Assembly: GCA_964549595.1 (NCBI GenBank)
Contig: CAZJWK010000010.1
Span: 1-45,126, forward strand
Length of the DNA stretch: 45,126 nt
DNA from: CAZQQN01 sp964549595
Lineage (GTDB): Bacteria; Bacteroidota; Bacteroidia; CAILMK01; CAYYUA01
Reading direction: 5' to 3'
The notes beneath the pieces were generated by a model that ran no database searches, had not been told where the DNA came from, and saw only the letters and a program-made list of their open reading frames with translations. The position numbers and the translations under genes were made by a program. This document shows, in pieces, positions 25,965-34,601 of this stretch. Numbering within the stretch: position 1 is the first letter of the stretch; each line of letters starts with the position of its first letter.

Positions 25965-26818
25965 AATTCCATTTTTTAATCGGTTTTGGGCTTGGATTCT
26001 TTTTGTTAATTGGGGGATGTGGGGATGACGTTACTGAAAAGGCTTCAAATAATTCAGACACCCTTAAGGCCCTTCCGTCAGAGGATTCTTTCAAGGTCAC
26101 CGATAACGGATTGCGGTTTGTTTTGCATCAAAACAAAAGCGGACCAACCCCTGGAAAAGGTGATGTAGTGCGAATGGACATGCTGGTAAGAACGAAGGAC
26201 AGGCACCTTATGAACACTTTCGTTGGGGAGAAGGATTATTACATGGTAGTCAAGAATCCTACTTTCAAGGGGGATATAGTAGAAATTCTTCCTGATTTGA
26301 GTAAGGGTGACAGTGTTACCACAAAAACCCTGGCTTCATACCTTTACCAGGGACGGGTTCCGCCACAAATTGGAAGGACGGACACCGTTTATACCCATTT
26401 TAAGATCCAAGGTTTTTTCAATGAAAAAAAACAATTACTGGGCTATATCAATAGAAAAGGTCATAATATAGACACAATGGAAAACGGGCTTTACCGGACT
26501 TTTTTTGAAAAAGGCAGGGGCAATCCCATCAATAATGGGGATTCCGTGATAATGGAATTTACGGGTAAACTTTTGGATGGGACGGTTTTCAATACAACTA
26601 CCAATAAACCGGAACCGATGATGTTTACCTACGGGGAAAAGGATTTGTTAGAAGGCCTGAAAAAAGGCATTAAAGGACTTAAACCAGGTGCTCACATTAA
26701 GTTGTTTATGATATCGGATTTTGGTTATGGAAAAGAAGGGGCAAGGCCACTCATAGTACCGTATTCACCTTTGGTTTATGACATCAAAATCGTAAAGGTC
26801 ATGGAGCCACCGGTTTGA
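25961..26818 (+). CDS. FKBP-type peptidyl-prolyl isomerase lipoprotein with tandem FKBP-like domains
   Basis: Envelope lipoprotein of 285 residues: signal ending in the lipobox LIGGC (Cys20), then two FKBP-like modules. Module 2 (about 176-281) is a recognisable FKBP fold: GDSVIMEFTGKLLDGTVFN, LLEGLKKGIKGLKPG, FGYGKEGARPLIVPYSPLVYDIKIVKV. Module 1 (about 50-152) follows the same plan (GDVVRMDMLV, PDLSKGDSV, a P-x-I element before a strand) but has lost the DGT-type loop and is probably non-catalytic. Bacteroidota gliding protein GldI and relatives are FKBP lipoproteins, but I do not claim orthology. It helps fold exported proteins. The start ATG overlaps the nrnA stop by four bases. Confidence 0.75.
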   Translation: MKFHFLIGFGLGFFLLIGGCGDDVTEKASNNSDTLKALPSEDSFKVTDNGLRFVLHQNKSGPTPGKGDVVRMDMLVRTKDRHLMNTFVGEKDYYMVVKNPTFKGDIVEILPDLSKGDSVTTKTLASYLYQGRVPPQIGRTDTVYTHFKIQGFFNEKKQLLGYINRKGHNIDTMENGLYRTFFEKGRGNPINNGDSVIMEFTGKLLDGTVFNTTTNKPEPMMFTYGEKDLLEGLKKGIKGLKPGAHIKLFMISDFGYGKEGARPLIVPYSPLVYDIKIVKVMEPPV

Positions 26819-26864
26819 AGCCCAACCGGTTTATCTGTATAAATCACTCCCTGTAAATTTTCAT

Positions 26865-26893
26865 TAGCCTATAGCTTGGAAGCAAGAAGGCTA
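26865..26893. repeat. nested hairpin in the convergent gap between the FKBP and DUF4175 genes
   Basis: TAGCCT (26865-26870) pairs with AGGCTA (26888-26893), and inside lies GCTTGGAAGC (26874-26883), itself a small hairpin. The 216-nt gap between two gene ends could need a terminator, but no T-run follows on either strand. The rest of the gap has similar AGGCTC/AAGCTC runs and nothing coding. Confidence 0.3.
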
Positions 26894-27034
26894 CGTACTG
26901 CTCATAGACAGCCCCGACATAAAAGGAGGTATCGGCTATTGGCCGGTGGCTGGTAGCGGTTTACTATTGGGTGTTTTTCCGTGCATTTAGGGAAAGGGGC
27001 TGGTTTATAACTGCTAGGCTCTAAGCTCCAATCC

Positions 27035-30000
27035 TCATTGAATGGATTTAAAGTATTCCTGCACTTTCATCCGGTAGTAGCCATTCAGGGTAGGAGGAAC
27101 GGTTTGCAAAAGCTCAATCTGACGCTTTCGTTCTTCCTGGTATTCCTCTAAAGAGGGCGGATTTTCCCGGAATAACTCTTCAGCAGTTTTGGATTCACGT
27201 TTGTTGTCTTTGCCTTGCTTGCGCTCAGCATCTTTGGCCTCCAGCATTTTAACCTGAATCTGCTGCTGCCTTTTCATGGTTTGACCACTAATATTGTTAT
27301 TAATGATCTCCTTTTCGTTTTCTTTCATCAATTTCTCCATTTTTTTGAGCTTTTCGTTAAGCTCACCTTCAGGATTTTCCTTCTGTTTTCGCAATTCCTT
27401 CAGCTTTTGGCGTATTTTCTCCTGAAGTTTGGCTAATCTTGCCAGATCTTTACTGGAGGCACCCTGACGGTCTCCCTGTTTGCCTTTCTTTAAGTCTCCC
27501 ATCTTTTTACCAAGCTTCTCTTGCATTTTCTTTAGTTTACCCATTTTTCCGCCGGACTTACCCTTTTTACCGGGTTTAGGGGATTGGCACATTTGGGAAC
27601 CACTCATGGAAGTGGACATTTGCTGCTGCATTTGGTTCATCAATTCACTTAAAAGGACAGCAAGGTTATTACTCGAGGTCATGATGTATTGTTGGGACTT
27701 CCGTACTTTCCCGATCTTACGATTGGATAAATATTCCCTGGTTTTCTTCATCTGGTAATTTATCTCTTCTATTTCCTTATTGACCTTTGATTGAACCATC
27801 ATGACCTTTTCACTAAGGGCTTTAAGGCTGTCTTCAATCATTTCCGCATCCTCCTTCAGGTTGCTTTGCTTTTTAGCCAGGTCCACGTAAGTCGGATTAT
27901 AACCTTTTACCTGCTCGAAATCCTTCATTAAAGCCTCTTGTTCTTTGGAAAAATGAATCAGGTTCTCCAGGATTTTCCTAACCCTTTGGTAATTGAGCAT
28001 CATGGATTTTTGATTCATTTTGGACATCTTACTCTGCATCTGCTTGGACATCTTTTTCATCTTGTCCGAAGCATTTTTTTGTTTTTGCGAGGCATCCTGG
28101 TTTTGTTGCTTTTTTAATTTTTTAAGGCTTTCTTTTAAAAGCTTTTGGATTTCCTCGCTTTGCTTTTTTTGTTTTTTCAGATCACTTGGGTTATCCAATT
28201 GCTGATTCAGCTTTTTGATGTCCTCTAAATCCTTTTGGATGGATTCAAAGTCCTTATTTATGGATTTTTGCTTTTCTACCGGCTTTTGGTCATCAGCAGA
28301 TTCTTGATCTTTTTTCTTGCCTTTCTGGCTCCCTTTTTCTTCTTTGTCTCCGGTATTATTTGAATTTTTACCTTTATCGGAGTCCTTGTTCCCTTTGTCT
28401 TGCTCCTGATTTGATTGCTTCTGTTTATCCCCGGTCTCAGACTTTTCCTTTTCCGATGATTGCTCGGATTTTTTCCCTTTTTCTTCTTCAGGTGATTTTT
28501 TGGTTTCTTTGCTTAATTCGTCTTGCTCCTTGGCCAGCTTTTCTAATTCTTTTGATGTGCTTTTCATTTTTTCTTCAAGGGCCAGCTTTTTATAGAGCTC
28601 AAGGGAACGCTCCAGTTGTTTTTGGCTACTTTTATTTTCCTTGCTTAGCTTATCCAGTTTTTCTTCTATGGATTCTTTTTGGTTCTGGTTCAGCATTTTC
28701 TCCAATTCCTCCAGCTTTTCTTTCATGTTTTTGGAGGTGTTGTTTTTCATTATCTCATTCATCCGCTCGTGCTTCTCCTTCATGGACTGATCCAGCTGGT
28801 TGTATTCATTTTGCTTCCTTAGCGAATTGCGGTATTGCTGATTAAGCTTTTCTTTTCGCTTTTGAAGGGATTTTTGCCTTTCGATCAATTTCTTGATATA
28901 TTGCTTGTCCTCCCAAGATAGCTGGTCTTTATCCAACATTTTTTCCTTGGCTTTTTTAATCTGTTCTTCTAATTCCTGGGAGGATTTCGCAGTTTCCTTA
29001 AGCTTTTTTTCTATCTCCTCGCGGGATTGGTCCATTTCTTTTTTAAGCTCCTCTTCGGTAGGCGCTTTGAAAGTAAATGTTTGGCTCTTTGTGGATTTAC
29101 TGCCGTTTACCCCATCATTGTCCCAGACCACGAAATAATAATTGATCTCATCCCCCGGTTGGATATTAAGCTTATTCATATCCCAGGAATGATAGAAATT
29201 GGTCAGGGACTGACCGGCTTTTACATCGAGGTATTCGGTTTGCTTATCCTGGTTTAACTTAGCGGAATCCTTACTCTCCACATATTGGTAATGAAAAGCC
29301 AGATTACTGATGCCATAATCATCAGAGGCTTCGCCTGAAAAGAATTTTCTTTTTTCGGAAAGCGAATCGGATTGCTTTTTGACCTTAATCTGAGGGTAGG
29401 CATCGGGTACAACGGATACATAGTGAAGGCTTGAATCCTGGCTTCCCATGTATTCGTTGATCGGCTTGAGGTAATATCGCTGGTTTTTGAAAAAGCTTTT
29501 TTTCACGCTAAATTGATTTTCAGAATCCCGGTTCGGGAAAAGGGTAGTATCCCCGAATACCATCTTGATTTTTTCGGTATTTTGGGTTTTGAATTGCCAG
29601 CTTACCTTAGTCCCGGCCGGTATATTCAGGTCTCCTACATTTTGTTTGGTCTGGTCTTTTTTCCCGGTGTATTCGGGATAGTCCAGTTTTATACTATATT
29701 CCTGAAGGAGGGGTTGGGGTAATACTTTAACCTGGTAAGGTTTGGAATAAAAATCATTGGCCTCAAACCGTAACTGAAAGTTATCCTGGAGATTTCTTAA
29801 TGTGTATTGATGTTTTGCCGGTCCCTTTTTGTTCATCCGGAAGCGGTTATCATTGACATGGATGTATACATCTCTGGGCAATTCCTCTCCATTAATGGCT
29901 AAATTAACCTTGTAATTTTCCTGCCTGACGGCTTTCAAAGTATCATTAAGGAGATTAAACTGGAAAGGGGCTTTTTCTTCGTAGTAGGTTCGGTGTTTGA

Positions 30001-30562
30001 TCAACCGTTCAGTACTATTAAAAACAATATGGGGACTGGAAAAGGAGATAATGATTAAAACCACTAATGGTACCAATGCATACTTCAGGTATTTCTTGTT
30101 TTCACCCAGGTTTATGGCATTGGTGAAGGGAACAGGCTTGAGTTTTCCAATACGCTGATTAATGCTGGCTTCAATGATTTGCTTCTGGGAAGAGGAAGTT
30201 TGCGCTTCAGCCATGCGCTTCAGCTGAAGGGTATTCAGTAGTTTATCCCTCACGTTGGGAAAATGGGTTCCGATTATTTGGGCAGCCTGGTCATGGGAAA
30301 TTACTTTCCCTAACCGCATTAATTGTAAAAAAGGCAAAACAATCCATACGGCAAAGATTAAAGCGTTGACAAAAACAAAAGTGTAAAATAAGATCGTTCT
30401 TATCGTGGTGTTAAAATGCCCGAAATATTCTATGGCACTGAAAATCAAAAAGGCCACCAGGAAAAAGGCAAGCGTGTAAATTACCCCTTTAAGCAAGTGA
30501 TTTTTGTAGTACTTCCTGATAAATTCGTCCAACTTTTGGATCAGGAGCTGATAGTTATCCAT
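27035..30562 (-). CDS. DUF4175 family large coiled-coil membrane protein
   Basis: A 1175-residue protein matching the Bacteroidota DUF4175 group. From the ATG at 30562: three membrane segments at about 24-45, 56-82 and 157-178 (two up front, one after a short loop), then a periplasmic part of about 350 residues with beta-rich repeats, and from about residue 510 a very long charged region of Lys, Glu and Gln that predicts as coiled coil, with low-complexity stretches (28.3-28.5 kb). The function is unknown; the layout suggests a scaffold reaching from the inner membrane into the periplasm. The frame extends to a TTG at 30610, but the ATG at 30562 gives a more natural start. No partner gene overlaps it; it is divergent from the cytochrome operon, 113 nt away. 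Confidence 0.75.
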   Translation of the reverse strand: MDNYQLLIQKLDEFIRKYYKNHLLKGVIYTLAFFLVAFLIFSAIEYFGHFNTTIRTILFYTFVFVNALIFAVWIVLPFLQLMRLGKVISHDQAAQIIGTHFPNVRDKLLNTLQLKRMAEAQTSSSQKQIIEASINQRIGKLKPVPFTNAINLGENKKYLKYALVPLVVLIIISFSSPHIVFNSTERLIKHRTYYEEKAPFQFNLLNDTLKAVRQENYKVNLAINGEELPRDVYIHVNDNRFRMNKKGPAKHQYTLRNLQDNFQLRFEANDFYSKPYQVKVLPQPLLQEYSIKLDYPEYTGKKDQTKQNVGDLNIPAGTKVSWQFKTQNTEKIKMVFGDTTLFPNRDSENQFSVKKSFFKNQRYYLKPINEYMGSQDSSLHYVSVVPDAYPQIKVKKQSDSLSEKRKFFSGEASDDYGISNLAFHYQYVESKDSAKLNQDKQTEYLDVKAGQSLTNFYHSWDMNKLNIQPGDEINYYFVVWDNDGVNGSKSTKSQTFTFKAPTEEELKKEMDQSREEIEKKLKETAKSSQELEEQIKKAKEKMLDKDQLSWEDKQYIKKLIERQKSLQKRKEKLNQQYRNSLRKQNEYNQLDQSMKEKHERMNEIMKNNTSKNMKEKLEELEKMLNQNQKESIEEKLDKLSKENKSSQKQLERSLELYKKLALEEKMKSTSKELEKLAKEQDELSKETKKSPEEEKGKKSEQSSEKEKSETGDKQKQSNQEQDKGNKDSDKGKNSNNTGDKEEKGSQKGKKKDQESADDQKPVEKQKSINKDFESIQKDLEDIKKLNQQLDNPSDLKKQKKQSEEIQKLLKESLKKLKKQQNQDASQKQKNASDKMKKMSKQMQSKMSKMNQKSMMLNYQRVRKILENLIHFSKEQEALMKDFEQVKGYNPTYVDLAKKQSNLKEDAEMIEDSLKALSEKVMMVQSKVNKEIEEINYQMKKTREYLSNRKIGKVRKSQQYIMTSSNNLAVLLSELMNQMQQQMSTSMSGSQMCQSPKPGKKGKSGGKMGKLKKMQEKLGKKMGDLKKGKQGDRQGASSKDLARLAKLQEKIRQKLKELRKQKENPEGELNEKLKKMEKLMKENEKEIINNNISGQTMKRQQQIQVKMLEAKDAERKQGKDNKRESKTAEELFRENPPSLEEYQEERKRQIELLQTVPPTLNGYYRMKVQEYFKSIQ

Positions 30563-30675
30563 AAACCCATTTTTTTCAATCGTAATCCCTACAACAATCG
30601 TCCCAATCAAACCGTTTGAAGTTTTTGATTTTACATTTTACCCTTAAATTCGGATACAATTTTTACTTTGCTATT

Positions 30676-31095
30676 ATGAGACAACTCTTATTGGTTTGTT
30701 TTATTTTTACTGTTAGCATTTTCATGTTAACCTATTGTACTTCCGATAAGGCCTTCAAACCGGAAGAAAAAAGCGACTCCCCAAATGACAGCAATGCCGG
30801 TGATTCTCTAATGTCAACCTGTGATACGCTTCAGCCAAGTTTTCAACAAGCAATCAAACCTATTTTTACCAATAATTGTGCCCTATCCGGTTGTCATGAT
30901 GAGAATACCGGGAAATCTGGGTATGTGTTGGAAAAATACAATGGGATCAAAGAGGGAGTGCAAAATGGAAAGGTACTTTGTTCGATCAAACATGAAAGTG
31001 ACTGCTACAATATGCCCCAGGGGAGTGATCAATTAAGCCAGACCAAAATTCAGCGTATTGAATGTTGGTCTGAAAACGGGGCACCGAATAACTGA
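30676..31095 (+). CDS. putative monoheme c-type lipoprotein with CX4CH motif
   Basis: Small lipoprotein (139 aa) with signal and Cys21 in MLTYC. A heme-attachment-like motif is at 68-74, CALSGCH, with four residues between the cysteines instead of two. The rest follows a mini cytochrome plan: GYVLEKYNGIKEGVQNG, then NMPQG (Met113, a possible axial ligand), then a helix ending WSENGAPNN. That scheme matches c-type domains common in Bacteroidota lipoproteins in which CX4CH replaces CXXCH. Four further cysteines (49, 102, 110, 130) could form disulfides. The frame continues 20 codons upstream to ATG 30616, but ATG 30676 gives the signal peptide. It begins an operon with the di-heme cytochrome (25 nt) and the barrel (13 nt). 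Confidence 0.65.
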   Translation: MRQLLLVCFIFTVSIFMLTYCTSDKAFKPEEKSDSPNDSNAGDSLMSTCDTLQPSFQQAIKPIFTNNCALSGCHDENTGKSGYVLEKYNGIKEGVQNGKVLCSIKHESDCYNMPQGSDQLSQTKIQRIECWSENGAPNN

Positions 31096-31120
31096 TTAGC
31101 CTTGTTTTAAATCTTTTTTT

Positions 31121-32161
31121 ATGCGGTTTTTCCTTGTGCTTGGTATCTTGTTATTGTGGACGGTAATAATGGCCCAAACGGTCTCCACAGAGCATTCTGC
31201 TCAAGATAAAAAATGGGGCCCCAACACAAGATTGTCCAAAGTGCTGAATGCCCTGGGCCAAAATAGCCGACTTCATGCTGTTGAAAATTTGGATTCCACC
31301 TTGGTTGAAAAGGGTAAGGCGCTTGTCACCCGTGGCAGAACTACAAAACCTAACGGGAAAAAGACTTCAAGGCAATCTAAATATTATGTTTGCACGGATT
31401 GTCATAACATCCAGCCGGAAAATCCTGACTTGAGCAATCCTAATCCTAAGGATCGCCTGAAACATGCCATAAAGCAAGATATTCCTTTCCTCCAGGGCAC
31501 TACCCTTTACGGTGTGGTTAACCGTGAAACCTGGTATAATGGGGATTATCAGAAGAAATATGGCGCGGAGGCCAAAGATGCGAAGGATACCTTAAGCAAT
31601 GCCATTCAGCTATGCGCAACCCAATGTGCTCAGGGTAGATTACTGACTGAATGGGAAATGAAGGCTGTAATGCACTTCCTGTGGTCCATTGAGCTGAGAC
31701 TTGGGGATCTGGACCTCCCAAAAACCGTCATGGATCGTTTAGAAAAAGCGCCCACGGATAGTAAATCCAATAAAAAACTGATCAACAAGTTAAAAAATTA
31801 CTATTACCTTGCTTCTGAAGCTACTTTTGCCGATGCGTTAAAAGTGGAAGAGCGTAAAAAGGGAAAAACCGGAGATCCGGAATTGGGTAAGGCCATTTAC
31901 GAAAAAGGCTGCCGCCATTGTCATAAAGCAAGCGGGCCTACACGATTCACCCTGGATTACTCCGTTTTGAGTTTTAATAAACTGTTCAAACATTTTGATG
32001 ATTACAAGGAGCACAGCATTTATCAGATTACTCGGTATGGAACTTCTCCAAGAAAAGGTTACAGGCCTTATATGCCTCAGTACCCACTGGAAAGAATGAG
32101 TCGTAAGCAAGTTGAGCATTTGGCAGCTTTTATAAGGCAAGAAACCACAAAAGGACCCTGA
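31121..32161 (+). CDS. di-heme c-type cytochrome
   Basis: Exported cytochrome c of 346 residues with a signal peptide (cleavage near MAQT). Heme 1 is C91-T-D-C94-H95 and heme 2 is C264-R-H-C267-H268; Met318 in PYMPQYP is a candidate axial ligand. Domain 1 carries an additional CATQC at 165-169, possibly a disulfide. The domain-1 part (CTDCHNIQPENPD, GTTLYGVVNRETWYNGDY, a later EWEMKAVMHFLWSIEL) is conserved in Bacteroidota proteins often annotated only as c-type cytochrome. It would accept or pass on electrons in the periplasm or at the outer membrane. Operon with the CX4CH lipoprotein upstream and the beta-barrel downstream (13 nt gap). Confidence 0.85.
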   Translation: MRFFLVLGILLLWTVIMAQTVSTEHSAQDKKWGPNTRLSKVLNALGQNSRLHAVENLDSTLVEKGKALVTRGRTTKPNGKKTSRQSKYYVCTDCHNIQPENPDLSNPNPKDRLKHAIKQDIPFLQGTTLYGVVNRETWYNGDYQKKYGAEAKDAKDTLSNAIQLCATQCAQGRLLTEWEMKAVMHFLWSIELRLGDLDLPKTVMDRLEKAPTDSKSNKKLINKLKNYYYLASEATFADALKVEERKKGKTGDPELGKAIYEKGCRHCHKASGPTRFTLDYSVLSFNKLFKHFDDYKEHSIYQITRYGTSPRKGYRPYMPQYPLERMSRKQVEHLAAFIRQETTKGP

Positions 32162-32174
32162 AAAAACGTACATT

Positions 32175-33074
32175 ATGATTAAGATAGTACTTAAAACGGT
32201 TGGAGTTTTGCTGACGGGAATTTTGTTAAGTGACAGGTTGGACGCGCAATCGGAAAATTCCTCGGAAAAAGTAGCCCCTTTTGCCACGTTCAAGTCTACC
32301 AACCTTATCAATGCCACCAGTCCTGAAACCCATTTTAAAAGGGATTTAAAATTTACCGTAAGGCATCGTTTTGGTGACATTGCCGGGCCTAATGGCGGTT
32401 ATCATACCTTGTTCGGTATTGACAATGCCAGGGACATTAAGATTGGCTTTGAATACGGGCTAACTGATCGATGGGATATTGGTATAAACCGGAATAAAGG
32501 AGCCGGTCCCTACAGAGAGCTTTATGAAGGCTTTACCAAGTATAAAATCTTCACACAAAGCAAAGAAAATGGTTGGCCCTTTACCCTGACCTATTATGGT
32601 GTGGCATCCTTTTCTACTATGGAAGCCTCTTCAGACGAAAGTGCTCCCGTGGCTTTCCGGAAATGGCAACACCGGTTTACCTACACCCATCAAGCCATTT
32701 TCGCCAGAAGGTTTGGCGACCGTTTTTCGTTAGCCCTTTTACCTACTTTTATTCACCGGAACTTTGTGGCATACGAGGATCAGAATAACATTTTTTCAGC
32801 CGGTATTGCAGGGACCTATAAAATTTCCAAAATGGTGGGAATAATGGCGGAGTATTTTTACAATTTCCCCAGGAATCGACAGGTTGGCAATGTGACCTAT
32901 CGAAATCCATTGGGAATAGGCGTTGAAATTGAAACCGGTGGTCACATTTTCCACTTGAGCCTGAACAATGCACCCGGGTTGTCACCTGATCAATTTATTC
33001 CCTACAATACCTCACGCTGGCAGGATGGTGGGTTCCGGTTTGGTTTTGCCATAAACCGTTTGTTCAAGCTCTAA
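32175..33074 (+). CDS. DUF5777-type outer-membrane beta-barrel protein
   Basis: Exported barrel of 299 residues matching the DUF5777 family: N-terminal signal (MIKIVLKTVGVLLTG), then KDLKFTVRHRFGDI-like strand patterns, FGIDNARDIKIGFEYGLTDRWDIGI, TYTHQAIFARRFGDRFSLALLPTF and the barrel-typical end FAINRLFKL. Function unknown. Members often sit beside cytochrome genes, as here, suggesting a channel or sheath for the cytochromes, as in porin-cytochrome conduits; this is inference. The last gene of the operon; it converges with DUF4293 with only 12 nt between the stops, so transcription probably runs into the opposite gene or ends within it. Confidence 0.75.
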   Translation: MIKIVLKTVGVLLTGILLSDRLDAQSENSSEKVAPFATFKSTNLINATSPETHFKRDLKFTVRHRFGDIAGPNGGYHTLFGIDNARDIKIGFEYGLTDRWDIGINRNKGAGPYRELYEGFTKYKIFTQSKENGWPFTLTYYGVASFSTMEASSDESAPVAFRKWQHRFTYTHQAIFARRFGDRFSLALLPTFIHRNFVAYEDQNNIFSAGIAGTYKISKMVGIMAEYFYNFPRNRQVGNVTYRNPLGIGVEIETGGHIFHLSLNNAPGLSPDQFIPYNTSRWQDGGFRFGFAINRLFKL

Positions 33075-33086
33075 AAGCCATTACCG

Positions 33087-33581
33087 TTATCTTAGTCGCT
33101 CAGCCGACCGGACCAACCTTTCGTCCCGGATTATGAACATGTTTGCCAGGAAAAAACAAACAACCCCGATCATCGGAAGGAAGACACCAAATTCGTAACT
33201 TGAAGCCTTATTTTCATGGGTAAAAAAGGTTTGAGCCTCGTCCACGTAAAAGAAAATAACCGCAATCAAAGCGGCTTCCAGCAACATACCGAAACGGCTG
33301 ATTTTAAGCTGTAAATTTCGGTTTTTAAAAAGAAGAATGGCTGCAACCGCAGCAATAGTAGATATTATGACCAAAGCGGTAAGCCAGATAGTAGACTGGG
33401 TTTTGTTGGATTTTTCTTTCTCGGAGACATTGTATTCAATTTCAAGCACATTAAGTATTACCGTTTCCCTGGCTTTACCTTGGTCGTTCACTGCTTTACC
33501 CGACCACAAATTAAAATTGAAAAGCAAAACGTTGGCGATAACCACCAAGATAAGAAACAGGGTTTGAAGGCGCTGTAGCAT
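33087..33581 (-). CDS. DUF4293 family membrane protein
   Basis: Four-helix membrane protein of 164 residues matching DUF4293: starts MLQRLQTLFLILVVIANV, has the FKNRNLQLKISRFGMLL segment in the middle (about 86-102) and ends in a helix and a positively charged tail (RDERLVRSAERLR). Hydrophobic segments at about 4-24, 66-86, 98-115 and 130-150. Found almost only in Bacteroidota, often near purine or transcription-related genes, with unknown role. It shows no exact -7 box in the 320-nt gap before it. Confidence 0.8.
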   Translation of the reverse strand: MLQRLQTLFLILVVIANVLLFNFNLWSGKAVNDQGKARETVILNVLEIEYNVSEKEKSNKTQSTIWLTALVIISTIAAVAAILLFKNRNLQLKISRFGMLLEAALIAVIFFYVDEAQTFFTHENKASSYEFGVFLPMIGVVCFFLANMFIIRDERLVRSAERLR

Positions 33582-33901
33582 GAAAATCGGATTTTGAAAA
33601 TTTTTACAAAGTACAGGATTTTAGGTGGTTTAAAGAAAATCATTATCCAGGCTCAAGAATTTTCCTTTTAAAACCGGTGAAATCTCATCAGGAAATGGTT
33701 AAAAATCCCTAAAAGATGAATCCGAAAGGCTTTTTCAGGCCTTAGAACGTATTATGGTGGATTTTAAAAGGAGTTTTAGTGGGTTTGCCTTTGTCTAGTA
33801 TAATGGAAACTTTTGTAATCACAAGATGATAGGTGTTTTTTAAACGATAAAACCTAAATTTATTTTGGTGTAGAAGAAAGAAAAAACAATCAATCTTAAT
33901 T
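33582..33901. other. 320-nt gap between divergent DUF4293 and O-methyltransferase genes
   Basis: No open reading frame of note, no tRNA, no repeat. Near the methyltransferase start there is TTATTTTG at about 33868-33875, one mismatch from the -7 consensus and about 25 nt from the ATG, so this is a probable promoter. The remainder is AT-rich with nothing I can name. Confidence 0.4.
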
Positions 33902-34537
33902 ATGGAATTGGTTAATAAAGCTATAAATGCCTATGTAGAGGACCATACTTCTCCAGAGCCTGATTACCTTTATGAGCTGAACCGGGAAACGAACCTTAAG
34001 GTTTCTAAACCTCAAATGCTCTCAGGCCACATACAAGGTAAAGCCTTAAAATTAATAAGTACCATGTTACGGCCTGAACAAGTCCTTGAAATAGGGACTT
34101 ACACAGGCTATGCTACCATTTGCCTGGCTGAGGGATTGGCTGAAAGGGGAACCGTTCATACTATTGATAACAATGAAGAATTGGAAACGATAGCACGCCG
34201 TTATTGGCAAAAAGCAGGTATTGAAGAATTTATCAAATTTTACCGGGAAGATGCGACAAAAGTGATACCGCAACTTGATCATACTTTTGACCTGGTTTTC
34301 ATAGATGCAGACAAGGAAAATTACAGTACGTATTACGAACAGGTATTTAATAAAGTGCGAAAGGGTGGGGTTATTCTGGCTGACAATGTCCTTTGGAGCG
34401 GTAAAGTGCTGCAGGAAAACCCCGACAAGGAAACCGCTGCTATTCAGGCATTTAATAAAAAAATTCAGGCAGATACCCGGGTTGAAAATGTGATTTTAAC
34501 CGTTAGGGATGGCTTGATGATGGTTCGTAAACTTTGA
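33902..34537 (+). CDS. class I O-methyltransferase (CCoAOMT/TrmR-like)
   Basis: Soluble, metal-dependent-type SAM methyltransferase of 211 residues. Motif I is VLEIGTYTGYAT (61-72), followed by VHTIDNNEEL (acidic D89), EDATKVIP (116-123), LVFIDADKENY (131-141, metal-binding Asp135 and Asp137) and ILADNVLWSGKV (158-169). These are hallmarks of the CCoAOMT-like family that includes catechol-type and tRNA hydroxyuridine methyltransferases (TrmR) in bacteria; which of these applies is uncertain. Single-gene unit, 64 nt upstream of the LysM lipoprotein gene. The latter has its own promoter box. Confidence 0.85.
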   Translation: MELVNKAINAYVEDHTSPEPDYLYELNRETNLKVSKPQMLSGHIQGKALKLISTMLRPEQVLEIGTYTGYATICLAEGLAERGTVHTIDNNEELETIARRYWQKAGIEEFIKFYREDATKVIPQLDHTFDLVFIDADKENYSTYYEQVFNKVRKGGVILADNVLWSGKVLQENPDKETAAIQAFNKKIQADTRVENVILTVRDGLMMVRKL

Positions 34538-34575
34538 AATACATTTGTGGACTGGAACTAAACGAAATTTATTCT

Positions 34576-34583
34576 TAGTTTTG
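34576..34583 (+). promoter_or_regulatory. putative -7 box of the LysM/glucosaminidase gene
   Basis: TAGTTTTG matches TAnnTTTG exactly, 18 nt upstream of the ATG at 34602. TTTG copies at 34533-34536 and 34544-34547 are too far away for a standard -33 box. Confidence 0.4.
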
Positions 34584-34601
34584 ATTACTAAGGTTTAAGA
34601 G

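Noticed and set aside
28360..28845. 161-codon plus-strand frame inside the DUF4175 gene
   Set aside because: It is the reverse of Lys/Glu-rich low-complexity sequence, giving Phe/Leu/Ser-rich nonsense. The minus-strand gene is clearly real.
31838..32380. 180-codon minus-strand frame across the cytochrome/barrel junction
   Set aside because: Antisense to the heme-binding and signal-peptide regions of two supported genes; no family resemblance.
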